A stretch of 64,000 nucleotides of DNA from Rhynchospora pubera (taxonomy: Eukaryota > Streptophyta > Magnoliopsida > Poales > Cyperaceae). Both the position numbers and the translations under genes were made by a program. Below, one piece after another: positions 36,285 through 49,060 of the stretch (the stretch's first letter is position 1; every line of letters starts with the position of its first letter). The stretch is from assembly GCA_028095005.1 (NCBI GenBank), contig JAMFTS010000080.1:1-64000 (forward strand). Direction: 5' to 3'. Under the pieces are notes generated by a model. It saw only the letters and a list, made by a program, of their open reading frames with translations, did not search any database and was not told the DNA's origin.

Positions 36285-36320
36285 CTAGTGGGGTTCATCG
36301 AGCTTCGCTCGATATATGAA
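36285..36320 (-). mobile_element. Helitron 3' end (TCGAGC hairpin family)
   Basis: The minus strand reads ATATATCGAGCGAAGCTCGA, with a six-base stem, then TGAACCCCACTAG followed by T. This is the same terminus as at 45308-45345. The body would run to higher coordinates and may include the exons at 38.4-39.6 kb and 40.3 kb. Its 5' end was not found. Confidence 0.78.
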
Positions 36321-37897
36321 TTTTTATTATATTATTTTTTATTTTGTTCCTAAATTAAGATATATATAAATCAGCCATGTATATTTAGTAGATATATAAT
36401 TCAATTTTATTTAGTTTGACATACTACAAAAATTTTGTTAAATTTTGTGGATGTTTGTAAAACGATGGCCAAAAGACATGATGCTTTAATAATAATAAGC
36501 TAATTTGTGTTGAACATATTGTTCAAAAATAGTCTAAAAGAATATAATTATATTATACATCATATATCATATTGCATAGCAATAATCCAAAATTGTTGTA
36601 AAATAGGAAAATAAGAATAATTTGTAAATTAAAAACAAACCACAAAATCGTCATATTAAAGAGATAATAGAACATGCAACAATTCTTCAATAGTTGTTTC
36701 CAAAGAAAAAAAAAACAATTCTTCAATAGCCTTTAATGCTGTCCCCTTAAATTTTTGAAATAGCATTAATACTAAATCTTTTATTCACAACTAATAAACC
36801 AATAGCCAAACGCACGACGCATTATTTTATTAAAGCAGTTAATTATTATTAATTGCTATTAAATCAAAAGCCACTAATTGCCATTAATTTTCACTGTATA
36901 CATTTTCCTTATTAATGCATTTTTTCTCTCAAAAAGAACCCAGATGCCATAGCAATTTGCCCATTAGAAATTATTTTTTTTTTTTGGGTTATCCATCATT
37001 GAATATGAATCAATATACACCTTTTAGAAAAAGGAACCCATGTACCTACTGAAAATCAACAACAAATAATTACAACTGAATCCTTGGAGTTTTAGGCGAG
37101 ATGTCTACGCATATTTTACAATATTTTCTTTTTTTATGAAATATATTTGCCATAATCCTATGTCAAAATTGTACAAATCTCAGCTTACTGATGAGAAATC
37201 GTACCTTATTTGCTGGCTTCAATTGCCTAAAATGTCCTTGCAGTTAACTAATAGATCAATGGGCCGGATTCATATAAACAATAAATTCTGAAACCAAATG
37301 TTGTTTTCTTAAATGTAATCAAATATCAAGGAATAATAATGATGAAAAGATAAACACTCTTATAAGCCACTCTTAATTATAATGAATTCCATCCGGCAGC
37401 CATATGTATATGTACTAATAAAAGACATACTGGCACATTAGTTTTATCAGTAATACCGACTTCAATATAGGTATATATTATATTAACTGTTCTTACTATG
37501 GAATTGCAATATGCACGTTATAGATTTTTATTTTTTTTCCCCTTATTTCATTTCATGAGACACCAGCAAGTTAACAATATGAGAAAAATTTGCTTGCAAA
37601 ATAATTCCTAATCCTCGCCATTCCTCGATACTGAAAAAGAGAATTAATGGGGAAACATAAATTTCATCCATCTCATCAGACCACGAAATGTCAAGCATGC
37701 CAATACTTAAAACTGAATTAGAAAATAAATTTATTCTTTGAAAATGGTTAGACTCTCACATTGAAGTAAGAAAAAAAAATTAGATACATGCTTAAGCTGG
37801 ATTAGCACTTACCAGTAACAAATTAGCACGTCTGGAATTATGTTAAAGACCCTCTATATTTATGCTGCAAAGATAGTCGCTGCCTAAAAAACAAAAA
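36321..37897. other. A+T-rich DNA, probably Helitron interior
   Basis: No exon-like or repeated structure recognised. Confidence 0.4.
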
Positions 37898-38054
37898 GGG
37901 GCCGTTTGGATCTCTTAGGAATAAGAGGAATAGACTATTCCTAAACAAAAAACATTAGGAAGTGTGTAACTTTGTGAAGAGTTTGGATGGTAAGGAATAA
38001 ATTTTCGCTAGGAAGAGGTTATTCCTCTTATTCCTAAGCGATCCAAACGGCCCC
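37898..38054. mobile_element. MITE, 157 bp, GGGGCCGTTTGGATC ends
   Basis: The terminal inverted repeats GGGGCCGTTTGGATC and GATCCAAACGGCCCC continue inward through TTAGGAATAAGAGGAATA, giving arms of about 38 bp with few mismatches. AAA flanks both sides, so a 3-bp duplication is possible but uninformative. It sits inside the likely Helitron body. Superfamily (PIF/Harbinger or hAT) not decided. Confidence 0.88.
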
Positions 38055-38436
38055 AAAGAGATTTTAAAGAATCTCAAATTGATTATGTTATAATGATAAA
38101 CAAAGAGAAGAAATATTTGGTAACTAAACCAAATTAAAGACCAAATAAATCAACTTTAAAGGACGAAAGAAATCCAGCAAAAAAAAAAGAGGAAACATAA
38201 AAGGCTGCAGCAACAATATGTTATTTTGAAACCAAATGTTGTTATTTGTATTTCTTTGTTAACTTAAATTAAATCGTGTACATCAGAATCTTCTCATTTT
38301 TAAAATAACTATTCTTAATGCTTGTTATAACGCACAGGGTATTGTATATTTCTCATTTCCTAGACAAAAGGATTCTATGGACAAAAATTATATTTACAAT
38401 GGTACAATAATTAGCTATGGCTTTTTATCGTCAGAT

Positions 38437-39614
38437 TTACAAAACAATAAATTCATCAATCATGTGAGATATCACATCAGCCCCAGCAAAATTTATCATA
38501 TAGGTCTTCACCTACATGAAAAAAATGGTAAATAAAGGTTATACAATAATTGTCAAATCAAGAAGAAAATGGTAGAATAGTGATATTTGAGCCATAGATA
38601 AAGCTTTAGAAAAAATAAGAGAGAAATTTGTTGTTACATATACTTGAAATCAGGAAGTCTACAGGTCTTCTACCAGATAAGTATGTATCAGTTGGGTATG
38701 CAGTCTCATTTTACATATACTAAGAAAAATGAAACATGAAGAAAAGGAAAACCTGAATAGTAGAATGAGCAAATAGCTTTTGCAGTGTCTTTCTAAAGCT
38801 AACATCTATCATTTCCCATGGAATTCTTTTTAGACTTTTTATCATTGCCTCTGCAATCAAAATTTTATAATTAAACATATGATTAAGACACTTAAAGCTA
38901 CATATGTCGGATCAATTACTTATTTACTTCACATATTGATGGGCAAATCATCAAACCCCTCATCTCTCCATATAAGCAAGACCGTCATTTGTCTTGTTCT
39001 CAAACGGCACTGGCAAGATACATCACCCAGCAATATTTAATACTGCACCAAAAAACCAATACCCTCCCTGTTTGGTCTTATTTGAACGATCCAATATGCA
39101 TTTTGGTGGATGCTAGCTGAAACTTAATCGTGAGCTTCTTCAACACTACAGATCAATATTCCTGAAAACAATAAATGAAACACCATATATACAGTATAAG
39201 TATTGAGATTTATAGGCTTAAGGATTTTCTGCAAATCTTTTTTTTCCTATTATAAAAGAATATCTCTGGATACTGAGCACAAAACTTTCTAAATAAATTA
39301 AAGGTTGTTAACAAATGAATAATAATGATTATAAATTTATTTGTTAACAGCCTTTAATTATAAAATAATATTTTGTCCTAACAGAAAAGCAAAAAAATAT
39401 CCACCATCGAAATGTACAAAAAAATAAAAGGAGTTCAAAATGGTTGATTTCAGTTTTCAGGGCTATCTAAAAATCAAGAATGACATACCTCTTTGTCTAC
39501 CAGCACAAAGTCCATGCCCCAAATATTACTCGTTTCAAAAATTCTGACATGAATTACTTCTTGAATCTTGTTACTAAATTGCGAGATTGACCGGAGATCA
39601 GTAGACATAGTTCC
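38437..39614 (-). pseudogene. exon cluster of a captured gene, possibly OB-fold/RPA-like at its start
   Basis: Three minus-strand segments have good splice borders. 39489-39614 encodes 42 residues ending RIFETSNIWGMDFVLVDKE, in the style of plant RPA70/Helitron-associated OB-fold proteins. 38753-38850 contains IPWEMIDVSFRKTLQKLFAH. 38437-38511 ends FAGADVISHMIDEFIVL and a stop. They follow in order on one strand and may be one gene. I do not recognise the family with confidence; the RPA-like reading is an inference from the FVLVDKEG-type phrase. They lie upstream (in element direction) of the Helitron 3' end at 36285. Confidence 0.42.
39298..39358. repeat. 60-bp fold-back
   Basis: TTAAAGGTTGTTAACAAAT is followed after about 22 bases by ATTTGTTAACAGCCTTTAA. 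The single mismatch gives a 19-bp stem. It could be a minimal MITE remnant or a structured RNA; nothing else supports either. Confidence 0.6.
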
Positions 39615-40325
39615 CTACATATAATATACAAATAGGTAATTTTAGAACAGTCCCATTAGAAATAGAAATAAATTGGTAATGGAAACATAGATTAAAAAGA
39701 AAAGGATTATAGAGCTACCTTTCAAATTCTACCTGAAGGTTATTCAAAGGTAAACTACACAGTTTCTAGAGAAGACTCTATATATATAGACGAAATGAAA
39801 TTGTAACTGCAATAATTATGGTCATTATTACCATTATATTATATATTTATTGATACCAGCAATGATCTGAGACGTTACAATAAATACCAGAAATGGACTG
39901 TCATAAAAATTTTAATCATTGTTCTTAATTTTATAAAACCATATAAGAAATTGAAATAGAATATCAGTCTTTTTATTGTAATAAATAAAAAACCAAAATT
40001 TAATTTAATTAGTTGCAAGGAAAATGAATAAAAAAACCAGATCGGAAGACCAAGTAGGAAAACAAAACAAATATTTTTCTTAAAATACGAATTGCAAGAA
40101 ATTTCCATTGAAATGGCTACTGGTCCTTTTGCTTTATTGTGCATTTTGCCATGGATTGTGGGTATTTAGCTGTACAGTTCTAAACTTTTTTTTTTTAAAT
40201 TCAGTGATTCAAATTATAAACTTGCTTTAACTTAATGTTTCAAAACTCACCAACATCAACCTTTGGCTATTATACTGACCACCTTTGCAATAGCTTCGTA
40301 ATCCTCTTGCCACCCCTTCATAAAT

Positions 40326-40580
40326 TCATAAATTTACTTTCATAAACAGATCTAGGATTTTCGTGCTGGACCCCATCAGTCGGAGTAGAGGATGAATGGA
40401 GGGAGGAGATGCAGAATAACGGATAGGTGCCGCCAAACAACGAAGAAGAGGAGAGTCGGCGAGAATTTTTCTTTTATGCGGCATAAGGTGCTTGTTTGGT
40501 TGCTCGGTATAGAGAAGAAGAGGAAGAGGCGATAAATTTTTTTTTTCCCTTGACTTAGATGGAAAGGGTCGTGACAATTA
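40326..40580 (-). pseudogene. possible captured gene start
   Basis: The minus strand has a CT-rich leader (about 40560 down to 40385), then ATG with MGSSTKILDLFMKVNL and a stop. Readable codons continue after the stop (IYEGVARGLRSYCKGGQ) up to about 40265. It looks like the first exon of a broken gene. Product not recognised. Confidence 0.3.
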
Positions 40581-40865
40581 GGGAAAAAATATTTGAGAAC
40601 CCAATTACACCTATGTTCAAGGAACGGGTTTGTTTTTTTGCATAAATCATACTCGACACACCAAAGTTTATACAAATTACGCTCCACAACCATAAGAACG
40701 TAAAATTGCTAGCTGCCGTTTGTATGGGCTTTTTCGTCATTCTAAGGATGGAATGGGTTCCCTCGAGAAAAGGAAAATGCCTTAGATTCACCCCCCTTAA
40801 GGTTCGATCTCTGTATGGGACTCTCTTGACAACAAGAGAACCAAAACAAGAGTCGCTTCTTAAAA

Positions 40866-40989
40866 GGGTTTATTAATTTTGCGGGTCCTTTCTTTCCAAT
40901 AGGCGCAAGCCCCTATTGTTAATTACCTCGTGATCACTCACAAGAACCTCTAATTAAGGGATCTAAAGAATTATATGCAATAGGCTAGG
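40866..40989 (-). repeat. inverted-repeat copy B of the block at 35195-35311
   Basis: The complement carries AATTCTTTAGATCCCTTAAT and later GAGGTAATTAACA and GGAAAGAAAGGAC in the same order as copy A. Beyond the block the two flanks diverge. Confidence 0.75.
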
Positions 40990-41239
40990 GAAATCGTCTC
41001 TAAAATGATTTTGTATTTATGTGGGGGCTTAATCTTTTGGCTTAAACCATACTCAATTGATGGTACCAAACCTAATTAATGGGACCCAATTGAGGACTCT
41101 TGAGACTTTAAGTTGGTTTAGGTTTGTGGGTTTTATTTGAATTAGATTTGGTTTGGAATTTTTGTATGGAAGCTTGGTCCTGATTTGGGATGAGGGTTTT
41201 TGTTTAGAGAGAGAATTTCTTTGTTTGGGATAGTTTTGG

Positions 41240-41865
41240 TAAGCTCTCGGGGCAATGTCTGGCCTTCTTGTGAGAGTGGAATGGAATTTTACAACCTTCG
41301 GGACCTCTTGGGCGGTCTTCTTGTGAAAGTTGGTTCTTTTACAACCCTAGGGATCTCTTAGGCGGTCTTCTTAATAAGAGTTGGTTCTTTAACGACCCTA
41401 GGGACCATCTCGATCGGTCTTCTTAATAAGAGTCGGTTCTCGGGACCTCTTGGGCGGTCTTCTTGTGAGAACAAGGAGTTTACAACCTTCGGGACCATCT
41501 TGATCGGTCTTCTTGTGAAAATTGGATCTTTTACAACCCTAAGGACCATCTTAATCGGTCTTCTTAATAAGAGTTGGTTCTTTTACGATCCTAGGGACCA
41601 TCTTGATCGGTCTTCTTAATAAGAGTCGGTTCTCGGGACCTCTTGGGCGGTCTTCTTGTGAGAACAAGGAGTTTTACAACCTTCGGGGCCTCTTGGGCGG
41701 CCTTTTTGTGAAAGTTGGTTCTTTTACAACCCTAGGAACCTCTTGGGCGGTCTTCTTAATAAGAGTTGGTTTTTTAGGACCCTAAGGACCATCTTGATCG
41801 GTCTTCTTAATAAGAGTCGGTTCTCGGGACCTCTTGGGCGGTCTTCTTGTGAGAACAAGCTTAGG
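41240..41865. repeat. minisatellite, about 60-bp variants
   Basis: About eleven head-to-tail units built from phrases such as GGGACCTCTTGGGCGGTCTT or GGGACCATCTTGATCGGTCT. Each is followed by CTTGTGAGAACAAGGAG, CTTGTGAAAGTTGG or CTTAATAAGAGTYGG. Different unit types alternate, so there is a higher-order pattern of roughly 200-230 bp. Open frames crossing the array on both strands are products of the repeat. Confidence 0.88.
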
Positions 41866-42490
41866 TTTCAGTTTCGGCTTTAGTTTCATGGGTTTGACTT
41901 TGGTTTGAGTTTCATGTCTTCTGGCATTTGACTTTTGGCTTTGTGTTTTAGGTTTTATGGCTTTTTGGTTTTACAGCTGATGTTTGGGTTTGAGTTTCAA
42001 TGGTTTGATTTAGGGTTTGACTTTCATGTTTTCTGGCATTTGGCTTTTAACTAGTGTTTCAGGGCTTCTAACTTTTCGGATTTGAATTTTAGGATTTCTA
42101 GCTTTTAATTTTGGCGTTCCTAATCTCTGGATTTGAGTTTCAGGATTTTGGGTTTTAGGTTGAAGTCTCAGGGTTTTTGGCTTTTGGATTTAAGATTCAA
42201 GGATTTTAGCTTTTAATTTTGGAGTTTCTGATTTCTGGATTTGGATTTCAGGATCTTTGGCTTTTGAGTTGGAATTTCAGGGTTTTTAATTTTTGGATTT
42301 AGATTTCAGGGTTTCTATCTTTTTGGGTTTGGATTTCAGAGTTTCTAGCTTTTTGGATTTGAGTTTCAGAGTTTCTAGGTTTTTTTAATTTTAAGGTTTC
42401 TGACATTTGGGTTTGAGTTTCATGGCTTTTGGCTTTTAGGTCGAGGTTTCATGATTTTCGGCTTTTGGTTCAGGGTTTTATTTCTTTTAG
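41866..42490. repeat. degenerate T-rich repeats, about 30 bp
   Basis: Successive phrases of the type TTTTGGATTTGAGTTTCAGG with variable linkers fill this stretch directly after the minisatellite. They are too degenerate to count reliably. Non-coding. Confidence 0.65.
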
Positions 42491-43060
42491 GTTTTTAATA
42501 ACTTTTTTTTTATTCCTTTTAATTCTATTCTTTTATGTTTCTTTTATTATATTTTTGTTTATATGTTTTTTTATTCCTACTTTTAAAGATATGAATTTGA
42601 AAATATTTTATTTGGAAATAGTCTTTTGAAGTTCATTTTGTTTTATTCCCACTTGTGTTTTATCTATCTCATTTTTGAAATCCTTTTGATAAGGTAATTG
42701 ATTGTGTTTGGTATTTTGTATGACATTTATTATACTAAAATACTTTAAGAATTTCAAAATTCTCTAATTTAACATTTTTTTGTTATTTCGAAATATCCAA
42801 ACGGCTAGGTGTTGAAACATAAAAATATAAAATACTAAATTTATTTGAATATTGAGATTGCATAAGATGTTTGAGGCTATTTTGAGAAATTCTACCTTAT
42901 TCCTTTTTAAATTCCTTTTTAATAAGTTTAAAATTTTACATAAATTTGGTTATGTTAAACTTTGAACCCTTAATTACTTGCAGAACCTTCAATTTTATTT
43001 ATTACAAAAGTATTTCATCATATTTACTGAACTTAATTTAGCAAGTTTAATATTTTTAGC
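42491..43060. other. T-rich spacer, no gene seen
   Basis: No coding region or ordered repeat recognised. Confidence 0.4.
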
Positions 43061-43730
43061 TTTGGTTTCGGTACAGGAATTGAGTTTCAGAGATTTCATT
43101 TCAGTTTCATCTGAGCATTGTCAGGCGCTGGTATGAATGTTCCAAAAGAGTGAACCTAGGTGTCAAATGGTGGGCCAGATGTTAGTTTCGGCATTGGTAA
43201 CAGTGAAGGGAAATAGAGAGCTGGTACATGGTTCTGGCAAGCAATCAGTATCATTGATCAAGATGTCAGGTGTTGGTGAGTTTCATTTGGTGTCGGCGCA
43301 AAAGTTGGGTATTGAGTACCAGTAAGAGATAAAAACATGGGATAGGAACAACGGTAGTAGAGGGGCTGATGTAGGGATCGAGTATTGGTATAGCGTTGGA
43401 GACAAGTCTTTGTTTTATCATTGGTATCGATGGGGAAATAAGGGGCACTGGTATCAATTCTGACATGATATCGGTACCAAGCAAGGGAAGTGAGGGACTG
43501 GTACACGTTTCTGACACGATATCGATACCCATGGATAGAGTCTCAGGTGTCGATGGGTTTTATTTGACATTGACGCAGAGTGTGGATTTAACATTTGACT
43601 CGGGTGAGTGCTAGATACCAGTAAGAGAATTGATGCCAAGGCTTGAAGTGAGTTTAGGTTGGCAGTTGAGTTAAGTTAGTATCAGTAAAGCTTCCTTGAT
43701 ATCGGTACAAAAGTATTGGTACAGAAAATA
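43061..43730. repeat. degenerate repeats with GGTATCG and TACCAGTAAGAGA phrases
   Basis: TATCGGTAC-type phrases, TGGTATCGATGGG and CCAGTAAGAGA recur at irregular spacing. For example GAGTACCAGTAAGAGA and AGATACCAGTAAGAGA lie 300 bp apart, and TTTTATTTGACAT/TTTCATTTGGTGT are in parallel contexts. This suggests an eroded unit of roughly 300 bp. Several overlapping open frames in three phases are not convincing genes. Confidence 0.45.
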
Positions 43731-45307
43731 TATGTACTACTTTTATTGAGTTACCTCTTTCCTATGCATACACTTATACAGCAGTATTATTCAGTTACCA
43801 TCATATTAAGACCTTAACGTTTGAGCATTTTAACACATTACATTTGAGCACAGGTAACCATTGTATGCCTCTAAGACCATGCACCAATTAAGCTCGGCAT
43901 ATCATATTTTACGCACTGACACATCACTGATTAACATAATTAAACGTATACATTTATATTACCTCCAATAGAGTATTCATATTCTACTTTGTACATGCAA
44001 CTTATAGAAAGAAAAGCTTAATTCTATACTGATTTAAAGCATTTACAAGCTTATATTATGTCAAATTTCTGTTATACAAATTCTATTATTACATGCAATA
44101 AAGTCAAAATCTTCAAGTTTCTTGTAAGCACCTGTTGTCACAAAGAGAAAAGAAACTAGTCAGTAAAATGAAATTGAGTATAACAACATATATATATGTC
44201 ACAGTGCATTTTGATACATAGAATGAAACATGCATCTTTACATTCTATTAATATTCAGGCTACCTATATACACATTCACTTTTATATATTTTTGACATAT
44301 CATTTCTATTTTAAGGACAACAACAGCACTTGATATTGAACATAGTTCACTGATCCTCACTCCTACAAGGCTGTTATCATAGAAGCTATCTTTCACATAC
44401 AGGACTTATGTATTATACGCAAGTGTCAGTCTTAAAATAAAATGAAAGGGTAGATCGTGCAGTATACAAAGGTAGGTACATCTTAATATATACAAGGCAA
44501 CACTAGTGCATTACTTCTGTTAATAAAGAAAGAAATAATTAGCTTACAGAAGATTATTGCACCATATTCCCAAAAAGCCCCTTACTATTTAGGTTTGTTT
44601 ACTGTTTCAGATAAGGCAAAGCCTTTGATATAGAGAAAGGGGTCTCATATAGTCACACACACAATATACAAGCTATCCATAGCATTCTTAAAGCAGTTTT
44701 CACTATAGTCCAGAATTCTATCATTTTGATACAAAAGGGTATAAATATACATTTATTGTTACTAAGTCCATTATAACTTACACAATTTATATCATTTTCA
44801 ACAGGTCAGACTCGATTAATGGGATGTCCTTTAGAATTCTGTCGAGTAGAGAATTTTGGAATATTTATCATAAGTACGTTGCACATCACATTTCACATTT
44901 AATCTTCAAACTTCTATTTAATCTCCTAATTGACAAGACATTGCAGCATTCTTGGATTATTGTACATTTCTTAATAGGCAGAAGCAACCATGTAACCACA
45001 CAAGTTATACAATCAAAGAAACAAAAGAAGGGTCAAGCAATTAGATTAATAGAACAACCTGGAACATAATAACTTCTGAAATCTGATTGCTATGTGTTAA
45101 ATTTATAATGCTTAGATTCTGACAAAATTTGGGCATAGCCTCCCCTTGATTTTGTCTTAATTTTATTTCTTGTTGCACCATAATTTGACTTAATGAGACG
45201 GCGTCTCAGTCAAACCATGGTGTTCTGCGATTTTCAAAGATAGAACGGCGTTCTATCTCGTTGTAAATGGTGAATAATGAGAACTTGGAACCAAGCTTAA
45301 TGAACAA
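43731..45307. other. A+T-rich spacer, no gene seen
   Basis: Ordinary A+T-rich DNA. An 81-codon frame at 44824-45069 lacks any recognisable feature. Confidence 0.4.
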
Positions 45308-45439
45308 CTAGATGGGAAAATCGAGCTTCGCTCGATATATGAATATAAAATTTATAAAATGAAATAAATGATAAATTTGGGAAGTTTAGTGGGTGAAATT
45401 CTATTACAATAGTAAAGAAAATAATATTAGTTGTTAGAG

Positions 45440-46010
45440 AAGTTGCCATCGTCATTCCCAAAATAGCCATAGTCTTCGAGTTCTATGTCGCTTGTAACCA
45501 TTGAAATGTTGGATTATAACGCCTGCAATCGTGGTGCATAGAAAAATTTAAGAGAATTGAAAGAAAATGTACCATGACTAATATGGAGGAAACGTAAGTA
45601 CCTTATTATAGAAAGGGGAGCTCATCGAGCTTCTTCCCACGATATATGAGTTTTTAACAGTGGAATCTCCAATTTATTTTAACAAAAACATAATTCAATA
45701 TAAAAGTTTGATAGGAGTTTTAAATTTTTATACTGGATTCTATTGCTCTAATAAGTTGCAAACACCATATATTGTGTTGAACTACTTAAATTTTACACGC
45801 ACAAAATATATATCCTTATGTCAGTTTCAACCAAGATTTTTAGTAGTGAACTTAAATTGTCTATATAGCAGTCGATCCGTGAATATGAAGTTTCATATAA
45901 TGCTTCAAATAGGATTTTATAGACCATAAATATCAAATTTTCAGTTATGATCAGATAGTACCTTTTGGATTATTATCAAGCTCTTCAATGCTATCATCTG
46001 CTACACATTC
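45440..46010 (-). pseudogene. exon-like pieces near the Helitron 3' end
   Basis: 45962-46010 reads ECVADDSIEELDNNPK between an AG acceptor and a GT donor on the minus strand. At about 45440-45500 a frame reads SDIELEDYGYFGNDDGNF and stops soon after. Both are acidic and could be the last two exons of one captured gene. Product not recognised, and the short lengths make this tentative. Confidence 0.3.
45605..45650 (-). mobile_element. decayed Helitron 3' end
   Basis: GGGGAGCTCATCGAGCTTC ... CGATATATGAGTTTTT parallels the good end at 36285-36330, but the hairpin is spoiled (CTTCCCAC in place of CGCTC) and CTAG is gone. It shows an older copy inside or beside the 45308-50139 element. Confidence 0.55.
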
Positions 46011-48780
46011 CTAAAAATTGTTTAATTACATCTATTTCAAATTGAAAAGATCGCTGCTGGTGGGCTTTAGTGCTTATTGGCACTGGCATGAGAGATCTGA
46101 CAATATTATCTGATGGACTTGAACCTTAACTGACAAAGGATATCCAAAATAATCCCATTCTTTGTCCCTTATGTAATTACCAACATGGGATCGACCATTA
46201 TGTGGATGAAGTCGGGTACTTGGGCTCCAATACTCCGCCTCTCACTGCTGCTTTTATTCTGCTGCAAATCATATAAAAAAAACCTTTTCAATCGTTCCTA
46301 GATTTAGGTTGGCATAATTTTTTTGTAAAATTTTTGAACCATAAATATGAAACAAAGGCAAAAAAAAAAAAAAATTCATGTTATTACTGCTGATTGTGTT
46401 CATGACAACAGGTGTGCGTCGAAGTTGAGCGAAATTTCAGTAAGGAGGGTGCAAATTGCCAATCAGACCTCACACGACCTTCATATATAGGTCGAAGCAC
46501 AAATGATTTTTTTTTTTTAAAAAAAAACTCTAACTAAGTCAGAACCCAAATTGTGATGATTTTGTATCTTACCTTAAAAATTTGCAGCAGATGTAAACCA
46601 ATTATAAACTCATAAGAAATGATTTAGTATTTTATTCATAAGAAAAGTTAAGAAATGATAAAAAATCTAAAGCAACCAAGACCTTATATAAGCTTGAGTG
46701 ACGTAAAACTTTTAACAGAAATCATTAAAAGAATATATTTTTTTCGAAGGCTAATCATTAATAGAATATTAATGATACACAAACATAGGATGATGGTAGA
46801 ATAATAGAGAAGCCTTCTGAAAGCCGCATAAGCTACTGCCTACTATTTTTAGAATTTATGCCCCAAGAAAGACTGTAGAGCTGTTACGGCTGCATTTGGC
46901 AGAAGATGAAATCGTCCCGACACATATCAAAGAGTACCATATAGGGATCTACCTATGTTATTTAATCACAAAAATGAAATAAATTCTGGATTTTCCAAGT
47001 GAACCACGATGTCTGTGATAGAGTGAACGAAAGAAACAAATTTACTTACCTTGCAGTTGATATCCAATATATATTTCCCGTATGTATTAAGCTAACCATT
47101 TTACATTTAACTTGTTGTTTCAAGCCTCCATTTAATTATGAATCTATGTCTTGACTATTCAATCATTTTTTTTTAATTTCCTTATTACCATATGGAGAGA
47201 TCTTCTAAAATGACCAAAAGACATGAAATTCGAAATATAAATTCTTACCTTAAAATGTACCAAATCATAATTAAATTAGTTATGTACCTTGCTGAGATGG
47301 TATGATTCTTGAGAAAGTGTTCTTCCTTGATCAGTTTGATTTAGACTGGCCAAATGTAAACCAATTATAAACTCAGCTAGTATATATTACATGGTAGTTT
47401 CATGAAAAATGCTGTTTTGATTCAGAAAATAGTTCTATTTTAAAAGAGTATACCATACTTGCATTTTAATTAGAATAGAATTCTCTAAAATAACCAATAT
47501 ATTGATCTTAATGAAATATAAAATATAATATATAAAAACTTGTCATGAACGCAATAGGATTTAATATGCATACCCACACTAAGCAATACTGGCAAACAGA
47601 GTAGCAGTTCTATTTTGCCTTACATTTCTTTGTAGCTATAGTACCATAGCTTGATATGGATTTTACTAAATTATCAGGCAGGTACATATCATTACCAATA
47701 TGGCGGGTAAACACCATAAAAAATTTATATTTATACCAAGTTAGTGGCCTCTTTTTTTAATCTTGTGAAACATATGCAACTGAATTTCATAAAATGGTTT
47801 TGGTTTCAGTAAATGATAATAATATTTCATATAAAATATAGAGAGTAATTACACACGACCATGCAAAAGTATACCCTTGGCAATTAAATTTCAGAACCAT
47901 TTTAATTCATACGTGATATACCGAATTTTATTGTTGATACAAAATTACCATAATGAAATTTAACAAATAACATCTAGTATTGTTAAGTAGCACCTCAAGT
48001 AATATTGCATGCTTAGCTTACCAACTTCATATCTATCTTTTTTTCTTTTTAAAAATTTCCTTTCTGTGATTATTCTTGATTGGAGTAACACAATGAATCA
48101 TCAATTAAACCAAACATGGTACAATAATACTGTTAAAAAATTCAAGTAGAAGAAGGGAGACAACTTGCGAGACAATAGCCTACACAGAGTCAAAATCCTA
48201 CATCAATCTTACTTGTGTATCTTTCTTTCTATCGATGCCCTTCATTCAGTTTTGAATTGCCTCAACCCAAAAAAACAACATCTTTGTCTTTTATCGTCTT
48301 GCACTCCACAAATTTTCCAAAATTGAGTTATTTTGTCAAATTTTGTATTAATCAATGTTCTATAAACAATAGTAGATCAAATCAAAGGTATTTAGAAACA
48401 ACAATTGAGAACTTTTCCATCAACCTGTTTGATGCTATTAGCATAAGGGTATCGAAGGGCTAGTGTACAACAATCAGCAAAAGGCACCTAAAAAAAGTAG
48501 CTCCAAATAATAAACCGAAGTTGGTAAGCTAATAGATCAGCAATACTGTCCTCATCATTGCCTGAACAAATAAAAGAAATGAATTTAAAAATAAATATAA
48601 GGAATAATATGATTCAAACTGAATTAAGAAAATGAGACATAATTTGAAAAAGAAAAGAAGAAGATGGAGTAACACCTGAAAATATACCTAAGATAATATG
48701 AGAACTTGTGTAGCATGTTTGTATCTGCAGAAAGAAATATATATAGATGAGAAAAGTTGTGTAACCCGATTGAAGTGAAA
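46011..48780. other. Helitron interior, no gene recognised
   Basis: A+T-rich. At 46090-46220 the DNA is less A-rich and may be an old exon. I could not assign a frame. Confidence 0.4.
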
Positions 48781-49060
48781 TGACTGTTAGATTTCCAGAA
48801 GCATTAACTATAGAGCATTTATTTATAAAAATCACAATGAAAATAATAAAGATTAGATAACGTCTCTTATAATTCTAAAAATCATTTAATTACCAATAAA
48901 GAAAGAGAATGCAAAAGTATAATAGTGATATGACTGTTAGATTTCTAGAAGCATTATTATAGAGCATTTTTTATAAAAATCACAATGGAAATAATAAAGA
49001 TTATATAACGTCTCATAGAATTCTAAAAATCATTTAATTACCAGTAAAGAAAGAGAATGT
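48781..49060. repeat. tandem duplication, 150-bp period
   Basis: TGACTGTTAGATTTC and the next 130 bp at 48781-48912 repeat from 48931 to about 49060. About ten small differences separate the copies, among them a two-base loss around ATTAACTATAG/ATTATTATAG. No coding. Confidence 0.85.

Noticed and set aside
35195..40989. The inverted block as terminal repeats of one 5.8-kb DNA transposon
   Set aside because: The outer flanks do not continue the inverted match, no target duplication is seen, and other element ends lie in between.
41358..41785. Frames on both strands of the minisatellite
   Set aside because: Periodicity of the array, not selection, explains the openness.
43137..43639. Multiple 60-90-codon frames on both strands
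   Set aside because: They arise from degenerate repeats of one phrase type and occur in several phases, with no family resemblance.
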